This document shows positions 7,086 to 9,291 of a stretch of DNA of 9,291 nt, one piece after another. Under the pieces are notes generated by a model. It ran no database searches, was not told the origin of the DNA, and was given only the letters and a program-made list of their open reading frames with translations. The stretch is from NCBI GenBank assembly GCA_900548935.1, contig URMR01000069.1:1-9291 (forward strand), written 5' to 3'. This stretch comes from an uncultured Collinsella sp. GTDB taxonomy: Bacteria > Actinomycetota > Coriobacteriia > Coriobacteriales > Coriobacteriaceae. The position numbers and the translations under genes were made by a program. How positions within the stretch are numbered: the first letter of the stretch is position 1; every line of letters begins with the position of its first letter.

Positions 7086-7122
7086 CCTGCCAAAAAGGGA
7101 CAGGTTTATTTTGGCAGGTTTT
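7086..7122 (+). terminator. REP-like hairpin C, reverse copy, likely also a terminator
   Basis: CCTGCCAAAA (7086-7095) pairs perfectly with TTTTGGCAGG (7109-7118) around the loop AGGGACAGGTTTA (7096-7108), and TTTT follows at 7119-7122. The stem begins on the base after the permease stop codon, the position of an intrinsic terminator. The loop is the exact reverse complement of the loop in the copy at 3530-3562, while the outer stem bases differ and still pair. It therefore looks both like a dispersed repeat and like a transcription end. Confidence 0.65.
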
Positions 7123-7126
7123 ATCT

Positions 7127-7174
7127 GGCCAAACGCCGGGCAACCATTAGGTGGCCCGGCGTTTGGCCCGTTTT
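7127..7174 (+). terminator. Strong intrinsic terminator of the transporter operon
   Basis: GGCCAAACGCCGGGC (7127-7141) and its perfect 15-bp complement (7154-7168) enclose a 12-nt loop, and CGTTTT follows. The stem is GC-rich. It separates the + strand operon from the convergent gene on the - strand. On the - strand no T-run follows the stem, so termination is mainly expected for the + strand. Confidence 0.75.
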
Positions 7175-7201
7175 GCTGGGGATATTTGTCGCTCAGTGCC
7201 C

Positions 7202-7522
7202 TTACTGGCCAATCCAGTGCTGCGCATAGCTCTTAATGTCCTCGGTAAAACCGTCAAGGTCGTCAAGGGTGATCACGCTGTCGATAAGCAAATTGGCTAT
7301 CTCGCGGTGCATTGTGCCGCGGCGAATATCGTTTGCAATTACGCCTGAGGACAGCTTGTCTCTATTGAGGCGCTCTTCTAGTGCCCAAAATCTACTGGAC
7401 GCTTCGCTGTCGCCGTTCAGCATCTCAACGTACTGGCCGATGAGCTTTTCCATATAACGTTCTTGCCATTGAGGAAGCATTTTCTTAAACAGCTTCCAGT
7501 CGCTTTCGGCTACGTCGCGCAT
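7202..7522 (-). CDS. Small helical protein of unknown function
   Basis: I do not recognise a functional family with certainty. From ATG at 7520-7522 the product has 106 residues. A strong GGAGG (7527-7531 on the complementary strand) lies four bases before this start. An in-frame ATG at 7562-7564 would add 14 residues but has no comparable site. The protein is rich in Glu, Asp, Lys, Leu and Trp and predicted mostly helical. It has WKLFKKMLPQWQERYMEKLI, then FWALEERLNRDKLSSGV and a C-terminal segment LLIDSVITLDDLDGFTEDIK. No membrane helix, signal peptide or metal motif is visible. Similar small acidic proteins, sometimes mislabelled multidrug transporters in databases, occur in gut Firmicutes and Actinobacteria; I state this from memory only. 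It is convergent with the transporter operon and separated from the regulator gene by repeat elements. Confidence 0.75.
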   Translation of the reverse strand: MRDVAESDWKLFKKMLPQWQERYMEKLIGQYVEMLNGDSEASSRFWALEERLNRDKLSSGVIANDIRRGTMHREIANLLIDSVITLDDLDGFTEDIKSYAQHWIGQ

Positions 7523-7640
7523 ATGTCCTCCGCTCGTCAAACGGGCTTTCCATTTGCCTTTCATTCTATTTGGTTTTCGCCCGCAGGCGTGGGTGAGAGG
7601 CTCTCTTTAGCCTTCGAGATTGGGCTTGAATGGGTTGTAT

Positions 7641-7800
7641 GCCACAAAACGGGCCTATCTACTACGTTTAATTGGATACCCTCAACCATACCGGGAAAAC
7701 GAAAAATAAAACCGCAGGTAGAAGGCCTGTCGATTTTCGAAAAAGGCGGTCATGGTTGGCCCCATCGAGTTAAACGTAGTAGATAGCCCCTTTTTGTGGC
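7641..7800. repeat. 160-bp hairpin element E, MITE-like
   Basis: The arms 7641-7670 and 7771-7800 are 30-bp inverted repeats with two mismatches; the ends are GCCACAAAA and TTTTGTGGC and the core is CTATCTACTACGTTTA. Further pairs lie inside: CAACCAT (7683-7689) with ATGGTTG (7752-7758), and ACCGC (7711-7715) with GCGGT (7746-7750). Almost the entire element could fold as one rod. No gene or transposase lies in it. It fills much of the gap between the two - strand genes. No evident target duplication flanks it. It resembles a non-autonomous mobile hairpin. Confidence 0.7.
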
Positions 7801-7851
7801 GGACCATCAAACGAACGCCGACGTTTGTGCTGTAGCCGCTCCGATCATTCG

Positions 7852-7922
7852 TAAGTTGCGGTGGAATAGTTCCTAGATTCGACTACTCAAGGCTAAAACC
7901 GGAACTATATCACCGCAACTTA
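7852..7922. repeat. 71-bp hairpin repeat F, copy 1
   Basis: Arms 7852-7873 and 7901-7922 (TAAGTTGCGGTG at the outside, TAGTTCC at the inside) are complementary with two mismatches over 22 bp. The middle carries TAGATTC and GGCTAA, which are shared with the second copy at 9074-9144. The copy lies 53 bp beyond the stop codon of the regulator gene, so it could form the 3' end of that mRNA. No T-run follows on the - strand. Confidence 0.8.
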
Positions 7923-7975
7923 GGAGGGATGGGCGGGGGAGTACTAGTTGGGTGCTGCTGTCGGGCTGCGATGGT

Positions 7976-8890
7976 TTAGGCTCGCTCGCGATGCTTCCAT
8001 TGTTTGCGGCACCAGCGCATGAGTGCTTTTACGACCGGGATGGTGATGAGGATTACCCAGGCGGGATGGGGTTGTTCCAGGCAGAGCCACATGTAGAGGA
8101 ACCATGCCTCGGCACTGACTGAATAGACGACATCGATCAGCTTAGATAAGTGGCGTTGGTCGATAAAGTCGCCAAATGCGTAGTAGACGGGAATCAAAAA
8201 GACGAGGAAGAGTCCCGTAACCCATGTGCCGTAGACAATGCCGAGCACCAGATAGGCGAGGGCGACAAGCGCGGGGAAGGGGAATTTGTTCCATGTACGT
8301 CCGACCTTGGTGTGGAAATGCTTGCCATGATGGTCGAGCTTGTCGCGCGCTTCCTTCCAGCTGGAGAACGTCTCGCCGTCGATGGTGACGGTGCCGTCGT
8401 CATTGGTATGCACGCTATGTCCATCGTCCTCAAGCGTATCGACATGCACGCCGTCCGGCCCCACATGCACCTCTTCGCCCTTGCGCTCGTTGGTCACATG
8501 GATGCCGTTCCAGCCAACATGGACTTCCTCGCCTTTATTGGGATCAATGACGTGGATGCCGCGCGCGAGGGAAATATCGACAAGTGGTTTGTCGCCGCAA
8601 TCGGCGTGCTCGGCAGAATCTTCGGCCTCTTTAGCCTCATCCATCGTTTCGGCGCTGCCGTCCTCTGAGCTATCGGCATCGCTAGCCGCTTCCCCATACA
8701 ACAACTCATCCAGCGACACGCCATACAGCGCGGCGAGCGCAATAAGGTTATCGGTATCGGGTGAGGACTCGCTGCGCTCCCATTTACTGACAGCCTGACG
8801 ACTCACGCCCAGCTGGGCGGCAAGCGCCTCCTGAGAAAGCCCGGCGGCCTTGCGGCGATCAACGAGCCGCTGCGCCATCGCAAGATCCAT
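7976..8890 (-). CDS. Membrane-anchored XRE-family transcriptional regulator with His-rich repeats
   Basis: The 304-residue protein begins with an XRE/HTH_3 domain (about residues 4-62), with GLSQEALAAQLGVSRQAVSKWERS as helix-turn-helix and the typical LSDLxxxYGVSLDELL-like end. An acidic linker (67-100) follows. Tandem repeats come next: GIHVIDPNKGEEVHVGWN (111-128), GIHVTNERKGEEVHVGPD (129-146), then a degenerate copy GVHV...HSVHT (147-165) and GTVTIDGETF. Eleven histidines lie between 113 and 193, including HHGKHFH. The C-terminus holds about four membrane segments (near 205-222, 223-240, 254-272, 276-293) and a basic tail. ATG 8890 is preferred because AAAGGAA lies seven bases before it; ATG 8905 would add five residues with no good site. 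Such fusions usually act as one-component sensors at the membrane. The signal is unknown; metal or pH sensing by the histidines is only a guess. Confidence 0.88.
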   Translation of the reverse strand: MDLAMAQRLVDRRKAAGLSQEALAAQLGVSRQAVSKWERSESSPDTDNLIALAALYGVSLDELLYGEAASDADSSEDGSAETMDEAKEAEDSAEHADCGDKPLVDISLARGIHVIDPNKGEEVHVGWNGIHVTNERKGEEVHVGPDGVHVDTLEDDGHSVHTNDDGTVTIDGETFSSWKEARDKLDHHGKHFHTKVGRTWNKFPFPALVALAYLVLGIVYGTWVTGLFLVFLIPVYYAFGDFIDQRHLSKLIDVVYSVSAEAWFLYMWLCLEQPHPAWVILITIPVVKALMRWCRKQWKHRERA

Positions 8891-8945
8891 GACAGTTCCT
8901 TTCATGTGGTGACCGTAATCGAATGAGCTGAGTATGCCGAGAACA

Positions 8946-9030
8946 ACCGGTAGCGACCACCATTTCTAGTTAGAATCTGCCCCAACCCTACCGCAACTAC
9001 CGGTAGCAACCCCTAACGACCAGCCATTTC
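8946..9030. promoter_or_regulatory. Repeated ACCGGTAGC sites upstream of the regulator gene
   Basis: ACCGGTAGC is found at 8946-8954 and 8999-9007, each followed by (G/A)ACC. Each is later followed by CGACCA...CCATTTC (ending at 8966 and 9030). The second lies in the palindrome CTACCGGTAG (8997-9006). They sit 55-140 bp before the start of the XRE gene on the - strand and could be operators for its product. I see no convincing -35/-10 pair, so the regulatory role is inference. Confidence 0.3.
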
Positions 9031-9073
9031 AGGACAAATGTCAGTGCAAGTAGCAGCCAAGAGCCCCGGGTCA

Positions 9074-9144
9074 AAAGTTGCGGTGGAATAGTTCTTAGAT
9101 TCAGCCATTTGCGGGCTAAGCAGGAACTATTTCACCGCAACTTA
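9074..9144. repeat. 71-bp hairpin repeat F, copy 2
   Basis: Arms 9075-9094 and 9124-9143 (AAGTTGCGGTG...ATAGTTC and complement) differ at one of 20 positions. The inner segment is 29 bp, the same length as in copy 1, with TAGATTC and GGCTAA conserved and the rest diverged. It has the same orientation as copy 1, 1222 bp away, with the regulator gene between them. There is no coding content. Confidence 0.8.
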
Positions 9145-9212
9145 ATTTCAGACCAGGCACCCGCAGCAAGAAGACGAATAACCTCGGCGAGTATGTAAAC
9201 GCAGGGCCCTCC

Positions 9213-9291
9213 GACCCCGCCCGACGATTTCGATTGGCGACCTTTGACGGAGTCAAGGGAGGAGCCAAATCGAAATACGTCGGGCGGGGTC
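9213..9291. repeat. 79-bp hairpin element G at the window end
   Basis: GACCCCGCCCGACG (9213-9226) is the perfect complement of 9278-9291. The arms continue as ATTTCGATT...GGC with two single-base bulges. A second stem inside, TTGAC/GTCAA (9244-9248 and 9252-9256), closes a 3-nt loop. The window ends on the last base of the arm. Between copy 2 of repeat F and this hairpin (9145-9212) I see nothing of note. Its role is unknown; it could be a terminator or a dispersed repeat. Confidence 0.7.

Noticed and set aside
3536..7112. Transposon with the 23-bp inverted repeats as termini
   Set aside because: The interior holds only the ABC genes and no transposase. The repeats are better explained as hairpins at gene ends, and no target duplication is seen.
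7463..7786. 107-codon + strand frame over the start of the small - strand gene and hairpin E
   Set aside because: It runs antisense to a better-supported gene and then through an inverted repeat; there is no domain or ribosome binding site.
7852..9144. CRISPR-like reading of the repeated hairpins
   Set aside because: There are only two copies more than 1 kb apart with a gene between them; no spacer array or cas gene is present.
9080..9291. Stop-free - strand frame from the window end to a TGA near 9080, ending ILAEVIRLLAAGAWSEI
   Set aside because: Most of it is the hairpin at 9213-9291 and its last codons lie in repeat F. No start is visible, and openness over about 70 GC-rich codons is weak evidence. 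A truncated gene end cannot be fully excluded.

Overview
The window looks like chromosomal DNA from a moderately high-GC Gram-positive gut bacterium. A Collinsella-like member of the Coriobacteriia is my best guess. That rests on codon choice, frequent GTG starts, strong AGGAG-type ribosome binding sites, the protein style, and hairpin repeats carrying an AAACCTGTCCC core, which I associate with such genomes. No ribosomal RNA or other taxonomic marker is present, so the assignment is an inference.

Layout. Positions 1-666 hold no convincing gene. They contain a complete 104-bp palindrome at the window edge, degenerate GC-rich direct repeats and a 176-bp inverted-repeat element. A methylated-DNA-protein cysteine methyltransferase gene (667-1245) follows on the + strand. 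From 1474 to 7085 lies one + strand signalling and export module: an OmpR-family response regulator, a sensor histidine kinase, an ABC ATPase and a large MacB/FtsX-type permease. The kinase reading frame is broken by an in-frame TAG at 2649-2651, although its catalytic half is otherwise intact. Two copies of a small hairpin repeat, in opposite orientation and with identical 13-nt loops, sit directly after the kinase stop and directly after the permease stop. They bracket the transporter genes. A strong 15-bp hairpin terminator (7127-7174) closes the module.

The right part is on the - strand: a small helical protein of unknown function (7202-7522), and a membrane-anchored XRE-family regulator (7976-8890). 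The regulator combines a DNA-binding domain, an acidic linker, histidine-rich tandem repeats and about four membrane segments. It is bracketed by two same-orientation copies of a 71-bp hairpin repeat (7852-7922 and 9074-9144). A further 160-bp hairpin element lies at 7641-7800, and the window ends inside or at the edge of another hairpin (9213-9291).

How the genes may work together: the response regulator and kinase most likely sense an envelope signal and control the adjacent ABC exporter, as in many two-component/ABC loci of Gram-positive bacteria. The nonsense mutation suggests that signalling is lost, or depends on readthrough, in this strain. The most striking non-gene property is the density of long hairpin elements from at least six unrelated families. 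Several stand exactly at gene borders.
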